Shown here in pieces: positions 1 through 13,240 of a DNA stretch of 64,000 nucleotides. Each line of letters starts with the position of its first letter. The stretch's first letter is position 1. Origin of the DNA: Calliphora vicina (lineage: Eukaryota > Arthropoda > Insecta > Diptera > Calliphoridae); contig NC_088780.1 in NCBI RefSeq assembly GCF_958450345.1, positions 29,845,667-29,909,666 of the forward strand, in the 5' to 3' direction. The notes under the pieces were generated by a model. The model was not told the origin of the DNA. It ran no database searches and was given only the letters and a program-made list of their open reading frames with translations. The position numbers and the translations under genes are program-made.

Positions 1-475
1 AGGAAATGAAAGAAATGTTTTGCCAGAGAAACAGAATTGCACCAGATTGTGTTAAAAGTAAGAATTAGACCAGAATCGAATCAAAACAATTTTTAACTTA
101 AAATTTAACTACACAGAAAAAAGAAATTCATAATTGGAATGAATTTTGTAATAAATATTATTAATCGAACATGACTTTTTTTTCCCAAACTATTTTCATT
201 CAGTATATGAACGTGTTCATAAACTGTTTTGTTAAACTTTTTAAACAAATATTAGTATCTGGAACAAAAAAAAGTAATTCTGCGATTTTTGTGCAAATTT
301 AAATTTGTTCCCGAATAATTCGAGATTTTTTTTTAATTTTAAACTGTGTAGTCATTATTTACACAAACCAGTGCATACTTGTAGGCGGTTATAAAAAAAA
401 GCAAATTGCTTATCACTGGTTTGAAAAATGTTTTACCACAGTAACTGAAATGCACCAGATTGACTTTATAAAAAT
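1..475 (+). repeat. Dispersed ~0.36-kb repeat, cluster 1
   Basis: Contains two copies of the word GCACCAGATTG (at 39 and 452) in the same longer context found again at 3511, 3832 and 4195. Shared landmarks in each unit are the run GTTCCCGAATAA, a TTTTAAACTGTATAG-like stretch, 'CATACTTTTAGG' and the GCACCAGATTG end. The first copy is cut by the window edge. No coding potential is seen. It is probably part of a local tandem duplication or an unnamed dispersed repeat. Confidence 0.6.
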
Positions 476-479
476 GGTT

Positions 480-3430
480 ATTTAATATTCGTTACCAGCA
501 AATATTTAAAATATTCTAACTTATTCTAAATATTTCACCAATTTAACTAAGGATTAAAAGATTTTTTTTTTTAAATTTTAAATTTTAATTCTTTTTAACA
601 CATTTTGCCATTAATAACACAAAAAAAAAGGAATTGACAACCATAGACTTCAGTTTCCAAACAAAACATATTTAGCTGTTTATAAAGTTATAAATATGTA
701 AACATATTAATAGATATCATTAATTATTTATATAAACGATATTAAGCTTATTCGTAATTATTACAAACAAAAAAGAAAATAAGATAAAAAAAATATAAAT
801 TAAATACAAAATGGAAATAGTTTAGACAGTTTAAGTATAGCTTAACCGTATGTGCCCTTTTTTAGAACAAACATGATATAAAAACAAAGCTCTCTTTTCA
901 CTTTGGTTAATTTTCCCTTAAGTTTGAATATAAATATGAAAATTAAATAAATATGAAAAATTATATATATAAAATTTAAATTTTTAAATAATATTAAAAC
1001 TTAAATTAAAGAAAACATATTAAATTTAAAATAAAAAAAATGAAAACAACGACAAACAAAGCAATTTGCTAATAGAGATAAAAGCAATTTTGCCTAAGGA
1101 TTTTTAGAAACAGATAAATAAAATAAATAAAATTTAAGCAAGGTTTCCAAAATTTTAGAAGAAAAAAAAAACAAAAATACAAACAAATAAAATTTTGAGG
1201 TTATTATAGAAATAAACAAAATAAACTAAACAAAACAAAACAAAAAAGACTCTCCATAATTAACAACATAAAACAGGATGTTTTGAATTCAAACTCAAAT
1301 TTAAATACTTACAGACATACAACATACTTGCTACAACGTTTAAAGTATTTATATATAAATATTAAATTAAACAAAATAGAAAAACTTTCTCCCACATACT
1401 ACAATTTTTAATTTATTAAAGATTGTTTAACTATAAACTATATTAAAAACTAACTAACAACTACAACAACTACAAACAAACAAAACTTTATACTTACTTA
1501 CTCAACTCTACTCTCTACATATATATTTCCGCCCACTTTTAAACTTTATATACAAGGACATTTAAACCAAGAAAATATTTATTAACAACCAACAACCAAA
1601 AATAAACGGAAACAATTTAATAACAACAACAAACAATTTTAGATACATTTTTAAATTGTAAAATTAAAAATAAAATAAATAAAAAAAATAATGAAAAAAG
1701 GGCCTAAAATTAGCAAAAGAAAAAAACAAAACGCCGAAGTTTTTTTTTTAGGAGACAAAAAGCTAGAACAATCACCATTAACTGTTAAAAGCTCCTAACT
1801 TATAAATGCAGAAAAAGAGTAAAAAAAAAACTTTAACAAAACAAACCTTAACAAAAACATATCAAAGATTTAATTTCAAATTAAACAAACTGGAAATAAA
1901 ACAAAACAAAAAAAACTTGGGGTTTTTTTAAACTAAAATCATATTATAATTAAAAAAAAAATATTTTTAGTAAATTTTTTTTTTAACTAAGAAAAACAAA
2001 ACATAATATTTAATATAGTTTTTAATTTAAAAAATAATTTTTAAAAAACATAAAACTATTTTTAAAAATTAAATTAAAACCTTATAAGTAAAAAAAAAAG
2101 AAAAACATATTATAAAGAAAATAATGAATTTGTTTATTACCAAAGTTGTCCTTACTAAATATCAATTATTAATTGTTTAAAGCAAAACAAACAAACAAAA
2201 ACCATTATTAAGAAAATATTAAAGAAAAAACAAAACAATTATTAATAATTAATTTAAAACATATAAACAAGTAGTTTTAAACTAGACAAACCAAAGTTAT
2301 AATTTATTATTTAACAACAATTATAATACAATACTTTATTTAATTTATTTAATTAAACCAACAAAATGATTTAGCTTTTTTTTAAAAAATTACTACATAG
2401 TTTTAGCAAATATTCTAATTCCTTTTCTTTAAATTAAATTAATATATTTTCTTTTAATAAAAATTCCGTCCATTATTAATAATTTTCTCTGCTTTAACAA
2501 TACTTAAAATTTTCAAAAAAAAAAAAAATTAATTATACAAATTTTAACTTTTTTTTCTTTAAAATAAACAAAAAAACAAAAAGAAAACATTTTGTATTAA
2601 TTATTAAAAAACAAACCTAAACTTTATTAACTTTATATTATTAAAAAAAATATAAAAAAAGAAGCAAAACAAACAAACTTTTAAGAAATTGTTGGTAAAT
2701 TTCATACCGCAATTTACTTACTAATGCATATCATAACTTGCGCCTTTTTTTAACAAAAAGAAAACCAAATAAATATATATATTTAATTTTTTGAAATTTA
2801 TTCTTTTAGTAAACTAAGAACTTAATAATAGCAATGTTTAAATTATAATTATATTAAAGAAAAAAAACAAAAAATTTCAGGTTAAGTCTTAAATCTAAAC
2901 AACAAAAAAAAATATTTTAAAATAAATACTTAGAGAATTAAAAATAAATAACTAAATAAATGTTTATTAAAATAAGTAACCAAAAAATTTAACAAACTAA
3001 AAGCAATCTATTGTTTAAAGACAACAAAACAAACAAATCTCAACTAAAGAAAAGTTAAAATTTGTATAAATTAAAACAAAAAAACAAAAATATGAAAACT
3101 CTATTTTCAAACAATTTAAGTAATCGACAACTATTCAAAGATATTGATTTTTAAATTTAAAAAAAATTCAAAAATTCAAATTATTTAAAAAAATATTTTA
3201 TTTTTCAATTCCTTAGTAAGTCTAATTTAGCTATTTAATTAAATCTCAATAAATAATTCAGCTCAACAAAAACTTTAAATTTTTATTGAAAACCTAAACT
3301 GAACTTTAAGGATTTTAAACAAATTCAAAGAAAATATCTACAAATTTTAAAATTTCATATGATTGATTGTAACAAATATTTGCTAAATTCTCTTTACTAT
3401 ACTGGAATTATCTATTTCCCATTAGTAAAT
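480..3430. other. A-rich non-coding block 1
   Basis: Nearly 3 kb of A-rich sequence on the + strand, full of AACAAAACAAAA-type runs, with no credible ORF, RNA gene or repeat. This asymmetry (many A, few T runs over 10 in the centre) resembles long insect 3' UTRs or intronic DNA read in the + direction. I infer either the 3' UTR of a + strand gene whose coding part lies left of the window, or an intron. No poly(A) site can be chosen because AATAAA words are everywhere. Confidence 0.4.
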
Positions 3431-4215
3431 AGGTTTTGCATTAAAAAATACATTATATACACAAAATATTTGCATACTTTTAGGAGGTTATTAAAAAAAG
3501 GAACAGAATTGCACCAGATTGACTTAAAAGTGTTATTAGAACCTCTAATTCTGATTTAAGTAAGAATTTAGACCGGCAAAAAATCAAAACAAGGCCAGTA
3601 TATCTGAAACTAATTTTAACTCAAAATTTAACTAGTTTTAAAATGGTTTTATTTAACTTTTTAAACAAATATTAAAACCTGCTACAAAAAAAAAGAATTC
3701 TGCATTGTAAATCAGCGATATTTGTACAGATTTAAACTTGTTCCCGAATAAGTCAAGAATTTTTTTTTTCAATTTTAAACTGTATATTCCTTATTAACAC
3801 AAACCAGTTGCATACTTTTAGGTGCCGAATTGCACCAGATTAACTTAAAAATGTTATTAGAGCCTGTAATGCTGATTAATGTAAGAATTTAGACCGGCAT
3901 AAAATTAGAACAAGGGCTCTACATTTAACACTCGTTTTAACTTAAAATTTAATTAGTTTTAAAATGTTTTTGTTAAACTTTTTAATACATGCAACAAAAA
4001 AAGAATGCTGCATTGTAAATCAGCGATTTTTTTATAGTTTTAAATTTGTTCACGAATAATTCAAGAATTTGTTTTCAATTTTAAACTGTATAGTCCTTAT
4101 TTACACAAAACAGTAGCATACTTTTAGGGGGTTATAGAAAAAATGAGATTGCTCATCTCTGGTTTGAAAAATATTTTACCACAGCAACTGAATTGCACCA
4201 GATTGACGTCAAACT
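3430..4215 (+). repeat. Dispersed ~0.36-kb repeat, cluster 2
   Basis: Three further unit ends (GCACCAGATTG at 3511, 3832 and 4195; spacings 321 and 363 bases) with the same internal landmarks as at 1-475, including 'TGTAAATCAGCGAT' in two units. The two clusters are separated by the A-rich block, so either the block was inserted between tandem units or the repeat was inserted twice. Confidence 0.65.
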
Positions 4216-4564
4216 GTAATTTTAACTTCAAATTCTATACTAAAAGAGCGAAGTTTCTCTTATAGATCGGAATTATTAAAACGTTTTAATTTGGCCATAT
4301 ACAATCTAAACCATTGGTAGGCGCAAATGGCTCTGAGGGTCGTATACGAATTTGAGAATTAACCACCTGACTTTATGCAAACGCTTTACAACCATTCGAC
4401 TATCGCTCAGTTTTCTGACACCAAACCCTTTATTCTGAAAGATTTGAGAACAATATAAATAGCGAAACATTAGCAATATCGATCGAAAAGTGTTGAATAT
4501 TTAAAAATCCTATACAATTCTCGATAATTGTGAGCACAATTTTGTTCAAGCTAAATATATTTGT

Positions 4565-5115
4565 GATTTATGTCACCAAATATTCTAAATGTTAGTAGGA
4601 CCATGTTTGTGTATTAAAAGACGTTTATTGTGTGTTTCTAATAGTCCTAAAGGTTCGTAGGACCATTTATGTGTATTAAAAGATGTTTCTTCTTAAACAG
4701 TTTCCAATAGTTCTAAAAGTTCGTAGGACAATTTTTGAGTATTAAAAAACGTTTCTTATTAAACAGTTTTTTATAGACCTAAAGTTTCGCAAGACCATTT
4801 TTGTGTATTAAAAGCCGTTTCTTATTGAACAGTTTCTAATAGTCCTAAAAGTTCGTAGGGCCATTTTTGAGTACTAAAAGACGTTTCTTATTAAATAGAT
4901 TCAATAGTCCTAAAGGTTTGTAGGATATGTTAGGAATTCACTTGACATATTTATCCAACATCTCCATTGTATGAACTAAGCTAGATATATGTATGATTTA
5001 TGTCACCAAATATTCTAAAGGTTCGTAGGACCATTTTTGAGTATTGAAACACGTTGCTTATTAAACTGTTTCTAATAGTCCTAAAGGTATGTAGGACCAT
5101 TTATGTGAATTAAAA
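4565..5115 (+). repeat. Tandem array, ~66-bp unit, 8 copies
   Basis: Unit landmark GTTCGTAGGACCATTT followed by GTATTAAAAGACGTTTCTTA and CAGTTTCTAATAGTCCTAAA. GTAG landmarks fall at 4595, 4657, 4723, 4789, 4855 and 4920, then at 5025 and 5091 after a ~105-base interruption, so the usual period is 66. The sequence 'GATTTATGTCACCAAATATT' stands before both the first and the seventh unit, which suggests the array head was itself duplicated. Confidence 0.85.
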
Positions 5116-6780
5116 TAATCAAATCATTATCTTTTTCTCTGTATTTTTGCAACAATTTTAAGTATTGTTATAATTAGTAATTTGTTTAATTTAATAATAT
5201 TTATAGTGAAAATAAAAGAAACAACTTTGAACCCAAAAAAAGTATAGAAGCTAATATTTATTAAAGTTTAAATTTGTTTTTTTTTATTTTATAATTTATA
5301 AATAATTTTAGAAATTTTTTTAAACAACCAAAAAAAAGACATTAAATATATTAACAGCATTAATATATTTAACCAAAAATAAAATTATAAAAAGACAAAT
5401 ATGCTGAATCATATTAATTAAATAACTTTCAAATAAAATACGCCGGCATAAAACAATATTAATTATAATATTAATAAATTTAAAACGAAAAACAAAAAAT
5501 ATTTATAAACTATTTAAATAAACAAAAACATGAAAGCGTATTAATTTAAACTAAACAATATATGAATTATGGGAACATTATATTAATTATTATGAAAACA
5601 ACAAAAAATTAATAAATAAAATTATAATTAAATGAAAAAAAAAAGAAAAACATAATCAATAACAACAAAAACCAATACATATCAGAAGAAAAAGGAAAAC
5701 TAACAACAACTTTTACATGACAGTTAAAAAAAAGAAAACGTTAAAAACATAAAAAAAGACAAATGTGTTATTTTGAAATTAATTATAAAAAGAAAATACA
5801 TATTAGAAAATATAAAATATTATATTGAAGAAATTAAATATAAAAAGAAAACAAAACAAAACGCAATATTTATTAAGAAAAGTAAAACAAAATAAAAACA
5901 TTTTAGATTTTAATATATTTAACAAGAAACAAAACATATTTATTAACAATTTAAACCAACAGCAACAACAAAAGCAGTTACCAAAAAAACCATATTAAAT
6001 TAAAACAAAAAACAAATGAAATAATTTCAAATTAATTAACTTTTCTTTTTTTTCAAAACAACAAACCAAATTTATTAGGGAAACATTTTCTTTAATTTTA
6101 TCTAAAATAATAACAAATAAAAATATAAATGCTTTCCTTTTCTTATTAAATTTATTTATATAATTTTGTTTTTTAATTAATTATAAATCATTGTTTTAAA
6201 ACATCTATGATAAAACATCATGTATTATTGCCTTATTTTCTTTGCCGTAACTTTAAAAATGCCTTTTTTTTTATTATAAAATAATTATTATTATTATAAT
6301 TATAATTCTATTTATATATATGTATGTATTAACAATTTTTATTATTAATTATAATTATTAATACTTTTTTCAAACCAACTAAGTTTTACCAAAATTCATT
6401 TACATTTTTTTTTTCATTACTATTAATTTTATTTTAATATGTATTATTATTACTATTTATATTTGAAAATCTATTTTAAATAATTTTTTATTTTATTTTA
6501 TTTTTTTGTGTGTAGTAGTTTTATGTATTTAAATGAAAATCTACATATATTATTAATATTTACATAGAAATACTATTTACTATATAAAACTTAAATGAAA
6601 AACAAAATATAATTATGTGTAATAATAAATAATTTTACTTGTTCGTTTCAAAAATAACATTGATTTTTTGTTTTATTTTTTGAGTAAATTTTTATTTTTA
6701 AAAAAGATATTTTAATTTGAAAGGTTTTGGGACTATATAGAAGATAGAAAAATAAATTTTGAAAATAATTCAGTAAAAAT
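5116..6780. other. A-rich non-coding block 2
   Basis: Low-complexity A/T sequence, A-rich to about 6.0 kb and then mixed, with TATA and ATTATT microsatellite-like runs near 6260-6360. No gene, RNA or recognisable element. It looks like a continuation of the 0.5-3.4 kb block. Confidence 0.4.
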
Positions 6781-6789
6781 CTGTAGTAA

Positions 6790-7202
6790 AATATAGTTGT
6801 ATATGTTTACCACAAGCATTTCAACATTTTTACAATCTTTTTTTAACAATTTTATGGTCACTGTAATTATGTATATATTTGGGTTAACCATGATATGTTT
6901 AAGTTACCATTCACATCATTGTAACAATCATATATGTATATGATTGTAGTAAATAAATATAGATGAAGTTTTTTGATTTTATATGTTCACAATTTTTGTT
7001 CTTTATGACAAGGGCCACAACTTTGCCTCAGAGAGTAAATTAAAATTCCGAACTTTTTGCAAGATATAAGCCTGAGAAAATTATCACTTTATTGCAAAAA
7101 TTACACCGAGGCCCCCAATTTTTGGGGGCCCAGTGACCATAATATTGTTAAAAAATGTGTAAAAATTTTGAAATGGTTATGGTAAACATGTTCAACTATA
7201 TT
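6790..7202. mobile_element. MITE-like element with ~75-bp terminal inverted repeats
   Basis: The left arm (6790-6862) starts AATATAGTTG and ends TTATGGTCACTG. The right arm (7127-7202) is its reverse complement with scattered mismatches, ending CAACTATATT. Between them lie ~265 bases including a GGCCCCCAATTTTTGGGGGC palindrome around 7111-7130. No ORF. Arms this long with no coding content fit a non-autonomous DNA transposon; the superfamily is not determined because no target duplication is clear. Confidence 0.7.
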
Positions 7203-9195
7203 GTTGTTCTGGGTGTACGAATAACTACTATTTATGGTCGCAATTCTGATGGAATTATTTATAGTTTTTCCCGATCACTTCGTTTTAGTTAAATAACGGT
7301 ATTAATAATAAGTTATTTTAAGTCAAATTTTTTTGACAGATATGACTTTTACCTTTTAAACAGAAAACGATTTGTAAAACTAGGTTGGAAAATTACTGTG
7401 TTTAAAGTCAGGATGCTCCTCAACTAAAGCACAATACTGTCGGTTATGTTTTTTTTACCCTTTGCCGACCGTAAACGGGTCTCTTATTAATGTGTTTTAG
7501 TTAAGACAATGCTGTAACCGACATTTATATTTTATTGTCTTTGAAAATTGACAGTTTTATTGGTACAGTGTTCAAGAATTGTTGAAAAATTAGTCTTATG
7601 CTCGTAAAAGATCTAAAAAAGAACACGCAAGCATTTGTATGAGAAACCCTTAACCCTTTAATGCATATTGTTGCCAATTGTCTACATACCAGTTCCACTT
7701 AATTTTAGGTGAACATAAGCTTGATACCAAAATGGATTAAGAAATGTTTCAGCTAAAGAAATTCTAAATCAAATTAAAGCTAGAGGAAATATAATAAATA
7801 AAAATCTACTAAATATTTGATACTTTATAGAAAAATAAAAGTAAAAATCATGCATTTAAGGGTTAAAAGTCGAAAAACATATTCCCTCACGATCAAGGCG
7901 AATTCATATAAGCTGTAAGCATTACTACAACACGTACAACAATACAAAAACAACATATATTTTGTTTTTGTTTTTTACCCCAGCTGTCAAAAATGAAATT
8001 TAACAAAAAACCACTGTAAGATTTATATTTTTGCTTCATTTCATGTGGAGGATGTTAAAAGGTTCAAACGCTTGGAGAAACAGAAGAAATTAAATATAAA
8101 ACAACAGGAAAAAAGTGGACGCATTAGAAACACACAATCACAAACACACACATATGTATATGTATATATGGCGTGCACCAATACAAACATAAATTTTGAC
8201 AGTTGGGGTAAAACAGCTGATGATCAGCTGGGCTAATGAGATCAACGATCAACTTAAGTAGAATATGAAAATGTTTTGAAAAAAATTGCGTTTTTCGAAA
8301 TTTAAACGACCGTAACGCAGACATTTTCCAACCGATTTTAAATAAGCCTCTTGGGTTTGAAAGGTAAAACATGTTTTTTAAATAAAATAAACAATTTTAA
8401 AGTCAATTTCAAAAAACAACATAATTATGTATTTGTAAATTTAATATCGTTATTTCCCTACATTTGCTAATACAAACAAGTTCTAAATGAAGAGATCGGG
8501 AAAACTATAAATATTTCCGAACTTTATGGACTTCAATAAAACAGAATTGCTATATCAGAACTAAAGTTTTTCTTTTCCCGCACTTATTCATTTCCCGAGA
8601 AATCAGGATTCATTATGAAATTTCCCGGGATCCCTGAAATTCCCGCCAAGAACAAATCATTCAGTTTTAAGAATATAGACTTCGTTAAAAATCTAAAAAA
8701 ATTCTTTGATTTTAGACCAACTAATTTGCAAAAAACATTTTATTTATTTTTTTATTTTAATTGGCAATGTTTTGCTTGTTAAATCAAAAATTAAGTAAAG
8801 ATTTTAATTAAAACTTGAAGAAAACTCAATAATATGAAAAAAATACAATTTTATTCCAAAAATGTTTGTTTTACTCTTGTGAAAAAGCTAAATACTAAAA
8901 TAATGACACTTTCGATCGGAATATAATTCTGTGCACATTCACGAGTTTTTGGAATAATTTGAATGATGAACTTGTTATTGGTCAATTTGGGTTAAATCTT
9001 TTTTAATGTATGAATCTTCTGAATTTTTTTTGGAGCTTTAAACATCTTTTAGAGTAAGTCAAGTTCAAAAAAATCACATAAAACTAAGGAAAATAATTCC
9101 CGGGAATTCAGAAGGAAGAATACATAAAGAAAAAAAATATTGGAATATTGTAAAACTAGCAAGCAAAGGAACAGACTTTAGACAGATGTAAATAA
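7203..9195. other. Unassigned sequence with a CCCGGGA-rich patch
   Basis: No gene recognised. Around 8571-8640 the motif TTCCCG(G/A)GA occurs repeatedly, and again as AATTCCCGGGAATT near 9100. Similar patches at 31.63-31.72 and 34.30-34.36 kb look like subterminal repeats of decayed hAT-type elements. The segment 7400-7540 has a pair of TGTCGGTTA/TAACCGACA inverted words but no coherent TIR. The ORF of 63 codons at 8045 has no features of a real protein. Confidence 0.35.
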
Positions 9196-9197
9196 AG

Positions 9198-9533
9198 GTT
9201 GTCATTCCGTTTGTAATTTCCACATTTTTCATTTGCGATCTCATATATATTCTAGAACATTATCGATATAGCCGTGACCATCTGTCCGTCTGTATGTTCA
9301 GCTTTCCGAAGCCCCTAAATAACTAGCATTGATGTATTGATACATCCATATATCCTCTGTAGTCTATCTCGGGTTGATAATTAAAATTTGAGACTACCAA
9401 AATTTGTCTTTCACCAAATTTTTTGTCCAAAAATTTTTTTTACTCAAAATTTGTTTTAATATTTGTCTTAAATAATACTTTGGTGAAGGGTATATAAGAT
9501 TCGGAATAGCTGAATATAGACCTCTTACTTGTT
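9198..9533 (-). mobile_element. Repeat family F3, copy a (AACAAGTAAG head)
   Basis: On the - strand it begins AACAAGTAAG (9524-9533 on +), followed by a hairpin word like ATTCaGC..CCGAAT and TATACCCTTCACC. It then holds the region with CCGTCTG..GTTCAGCTTTCCGAAG and runs to a TTCCGTTTGTAATTTCC end near 9207. A second copy lies at 45935-46265. Non-coding. It shares its head module with families F1 and F2, which suggests a common mobilising machinery, possibly Helitron/Helentron-like (inference). Confidence 0.6.
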
Positions 9534-9904
9534 TTAATGGCAGTTTCGTCTTTAAAAGCACAACATCTTTGTAAATAACATAAAAATAAGCAATATGAAA
9601 TATGAATACGTTTCAGCAAACGGATTAACTTTTATTTTCATACCTGGATATCTGTATAAATCAAGCATTTATGGTCGATAAAGTCCTATTTCGGGCAGAC
9701 ATTTATGAAATAATAGACCGACTTTTACCAGTTTCAATAGGCTTCGTCTTTGTGTCTAATTTTATCGATATATTTGAAATTGCGACCAGTATTTTGCGCA
9801 GTCAGGCAAATGTACAGCCTGACAGCAAAAAAGTCAGACAGACGATCGGTATATTTGGAGGGTGGGTGATTTTACGAAGATTTTCATAAACCAACACAAT
9901 GGCA

Positions 9905-10140
9905 TGACTAGGAATCTTGACATTACAGCAAGAGATCTCTTAGGTTTATAAGAACAAGGAGTGGCAAAATCTCCAAACTGCTAGGAACTCAGGTCAAAAC
10001 CCGATATTGGGCTGTTGTTAAAAGCGAATTGAATGCCACAAGAAAGATATTCCATGGTATGAACAAAAATGTTAAAGTTGACAGAAATCACAAAAAATCA
10101 TTAATCGAAGGCATTTCGAAAATAATTCAATTTGGAACTG
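9905..10140 (+). pseudogene. Tc1/mariner-superfamily transposase relic (C-terminal part)
   Basis: Conceptual reading gives HYARDLLGL, then SPNC, a stop and ELR, then after a frameshift RYWAVVKSELNATRK and KSLIEGISKII. This is the same order as the better copy at 37.2-37.6 kb (NPPNCLELRPMERYGALAKRELK). In this superfamily the block around PELRPIERYWA carries the last catalytic acidic residue. In-frame stops and at least one frameshift make it dead. It ends ~100 bases before the foldback element. Confidence 0.7.
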
Positions 10141-10235
10141 CAATATGCATATATAGATTCCTTTGTGTTCTTAATATTAGAAAACGAATAACGACCAATT
10201 CATTTATTTCAACTCTTAAAAATACTTATTTCACG

Positions 10236-11198
10236 TCAAGTGAACTAACTTTTGAAATCGATGTCTTCCGATCGGGATATAATTTGCACCAAGGTTAGTC
10301 CTATTGGATAGTAATTTAGTATTATTTTTCAACAAGATCGGTAAAGAACTCTCTGAGTTGATTGTAATTTTTGTGTAAATTTAGTGTATCTGAATGCTTA
10401 GGTCTTTTCCTTGAAGATCTTTTTGATCGCTTAGTGGGATGCGAGTTTGATATCTATCAAAACAAATATTTTGTAACTCAACACATTTAAATTTTGAATT
10501 TTTTTTGCAAAATCAATTTCTTTGTTGATTTTTTTTTCAAAATGGACACTTTTTTATTTTATTTTTTTTTTTTTTGCTCAAAAGAAAGCTTAGGTCTTTT
10601 CCTTTACGACCTTTTTGGTCACTTAGTGGAATGCGAGTGGGATATCTATCAAAATAAATGTTTTGTAACTCAAGACATGAAAATCTTGATTTGTATGTCT
10701 TGAGTTACAAAACTCGCATCCCACTAAGCATCCACCTAAGCTTTCTTTTGAGAAAAAAGGGTCCATTTTGAAGAAAAAAAGTCAACAATGTTTTTGATTT
10801 TGCAAAAAAACTAAAATCAAAATTTGTATGTCTTGAGTTACAAAACATTTATTTTGATAGATATCGATGTCACATCCCACTAAGCGACCTAAAAGCTCTT
10901 CAAGGAAAAGACCACTAAGCTTTCTTTTGAGAAAAAACGAGCCCATTTTGAAAAAAAAAATTTTGATTCTGCAAAAAAATGTAAGATTTGTAAGATTGAA
11001 GAAATATCTATCTAAAATATTTGTGATAAATTTAGCTAAGAACAATAAGTAATAAATAAGTTACATGGATGAGAAAAAACGCCTATTTGGCTAAAAGGTA
11101 AAATGTCAAAATGACTAACTCAGAGAGATCTTAACCGATCTTGTTGAAAAATTTCATACCGATCGGAAGACTTCGATTTCAAAAGTTGGTTCACTTGA
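10236..11198. mobile_element. Foldback-like element with composite inverted arms
   Basis: The outer inverted repeats match at 10236 (TCAAGTGAACTAACTTTTGA) and, reversed, ending at 11198, continuing through ATCGA(T/A)GTCTTCCGATCGG and further along to CAACAAGATCGGT. Inside, two direct units on the left (each with CTTAGGTCTTTTCCTT, TCACTTAGTGGAATGCGA-like and TTTTGTAACTCAAGACAT words) face two inverted units on the right, with the axis near 10690. Tandem units within inverted arms are the architecture of Drosophila FB elements; homology to FB itself is not claimed. The short ORFs here are not genes. Confidence 0.75.
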
Positions 11199-12895
11199 GT
11201 TCACTGTCTTGTATTAATCCCCCAACTGCTAAATCAATATATGATTTTAAGTAAGTATAATTTTTGTTAAAAATTCATTTATTTTATGATTTAAATTTAG
11301 TTTGATTTTTTTTTCAACATATATTTATAATAAAATAAACCCAACATGAACGAATTTTCAATTAGTAAATATTTCATTTTTGCTAAAAAATATACAATAC
11401 ATATTTATAAATATATTTATATCTACGGAAAGCTTATATTACAACAGATACAACAACTTATTGCTAGACTCTTTATAGTAAAATTTAAGGTAACAAATTT
11501 TTATTATAAATAAAATATATTAAAAATTTGTAAAACAGAAAATAAAACAAAAACAAGACAAGTAGTGAAATTGATTTTGGTATATAAAACAAAAAGATAT
11601 TGAAATAAAATAATAATAATAATTAATAATAATAAACACAAATTAAAAGGAATTAGATTGTAAGTAAAAGTAAAAACTAAATATTTTGTGTTGAAGTTCT
11701 GAAAAAAACCAAGAAGAAATAAATGGAAAAGAAAACAAAAGATTGTGAAACATAAAAGATATTACATATTAAAAATGTTTAATAAAAAAAAATACTAATT
11801 CAAAACATATCAAACTCGTGCCCGATGAGAAAAAAAAAGAAAAACAATTTAATATTTTTCTTTTTTTTAAACAGAAAACAACATATTCAAATTATAATAA
11901 AACTTTACAGTTTTTATAAGAATTTTCTTTTCAAAAAAACATCATACATATAAATTTATTATACTACAACAACAATTTTTAAGCAAAAAAAAAAAAAAAA
12001 CAAATTATACATTAAAGAAATTATTTACAAAGATTAAATAAATTGAAAGAAATTTATAATTTTTATTTTATTATTTAAAATTGCCTTTTTTCAAAATTGT
12101 TTACAAAAGTTTTCTTAAAACAATTTCAATATTTTCTTAAACTTATTAAAACAATTTGTTTGGTATAATTTTTTATTTAATAATTTAATATTTATAAATA
12201 AACAAATAAATCTCATATCAATACTATTTACTTAAACTCATAATTCTATTTAAATAAAAATAATAAAACAGTAAAAAACCAAGCCTTGTTCTTTATATAC
12301 TATACATAAAAAATTATATATATATATATAAAAATAAAAACAATATATATATATATTATTATAATTATTATTATACTTATAAACTAAGCTAAATTATACT
12401 ATATTATTATTGAAAATATATATAAAAAAATAAATAAATATTTAGCAAAAATATTGTAATATTGTGAGTTTAAACGTATTGTTAAAATTAGTAAAAAAAA
12501 AATAAATAAAATAAAAATTATAAAAAACAAAAAAAAAAATATTGTTTATTACAAAAACAACAACATCGGTAATAAAAAAATATATAATTTTATTATTTTT
12601 TTAAAATAAAATTAATTATTTTAATTTCTTAATGTATTCAAATATCTTTATTTCTTACTATTTTTAATTTAAAACTTATGAAAAAATATTCATTATCAAA
12701 ACCGGCTTATTTCTTATTGAAAAATATTAACAAACCAAAAAAAACAAAAAAATAAAACAAAATATATTATAAAATAATGTTTTTAACTGATAATAAAAAT
12801 AATACAAAATTCATAAAATACATGGATATAAATTAATAAATAAAATTTTAAAATTGTTTTGTGTAATTGTAAAAAAAGAAACTGAAGTTTTATTT
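11199..12895. other. A-rich non-coding block 3
   Basis: AT-rich, A-skewed on the + strand, with homopolymer A runs, (TA)n near 12315 and 12345, and many AATAAA words. No ORF over 60 codons or recognisable repeat. It has the same character as the blocks at 0.5-3.4 and 5.1-6.8 kb, so the three may be one ancestral stretch split by insertions. Confidence 0.4.
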
Positions 12896-13240
12896 CATGA
12901 ATTTAAGATACATTTCTGAATTAGCCATTCCGCTGTATAAACGTACTAGCAAAACACACATTGATTTAGATTTACAGTGTATTCCTGTATGCTAATATAG
13001 CAATATGGTAACTCCAAGGCTGTAAATACACCATTTCTTCGTAGTTTTCAGATTTTCTATTACCTAAGAAATTGTCTATTATGGCATCTAAACTCCTCCA
13101 ACTATTTTTCTAAATAGGTTTAGAAATTCCTTGCAATTAACAATTTTTTTAGTTGGGGTTTATCAAAAACACCTTAAAGTATAAAAGATTACTTAGTGTA
13201 ATACAATAATATAAGTATTTAGCAATCGAACCTACCGGCG

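Noticed and set aside
7400..7545. Inverted words TGTCGGTTA/TAACCGACA and AACTAAA.CACA as a MITE
   Set aside because: The two pairs are in swapped order and do not form one continuous TIR; no duplication found.
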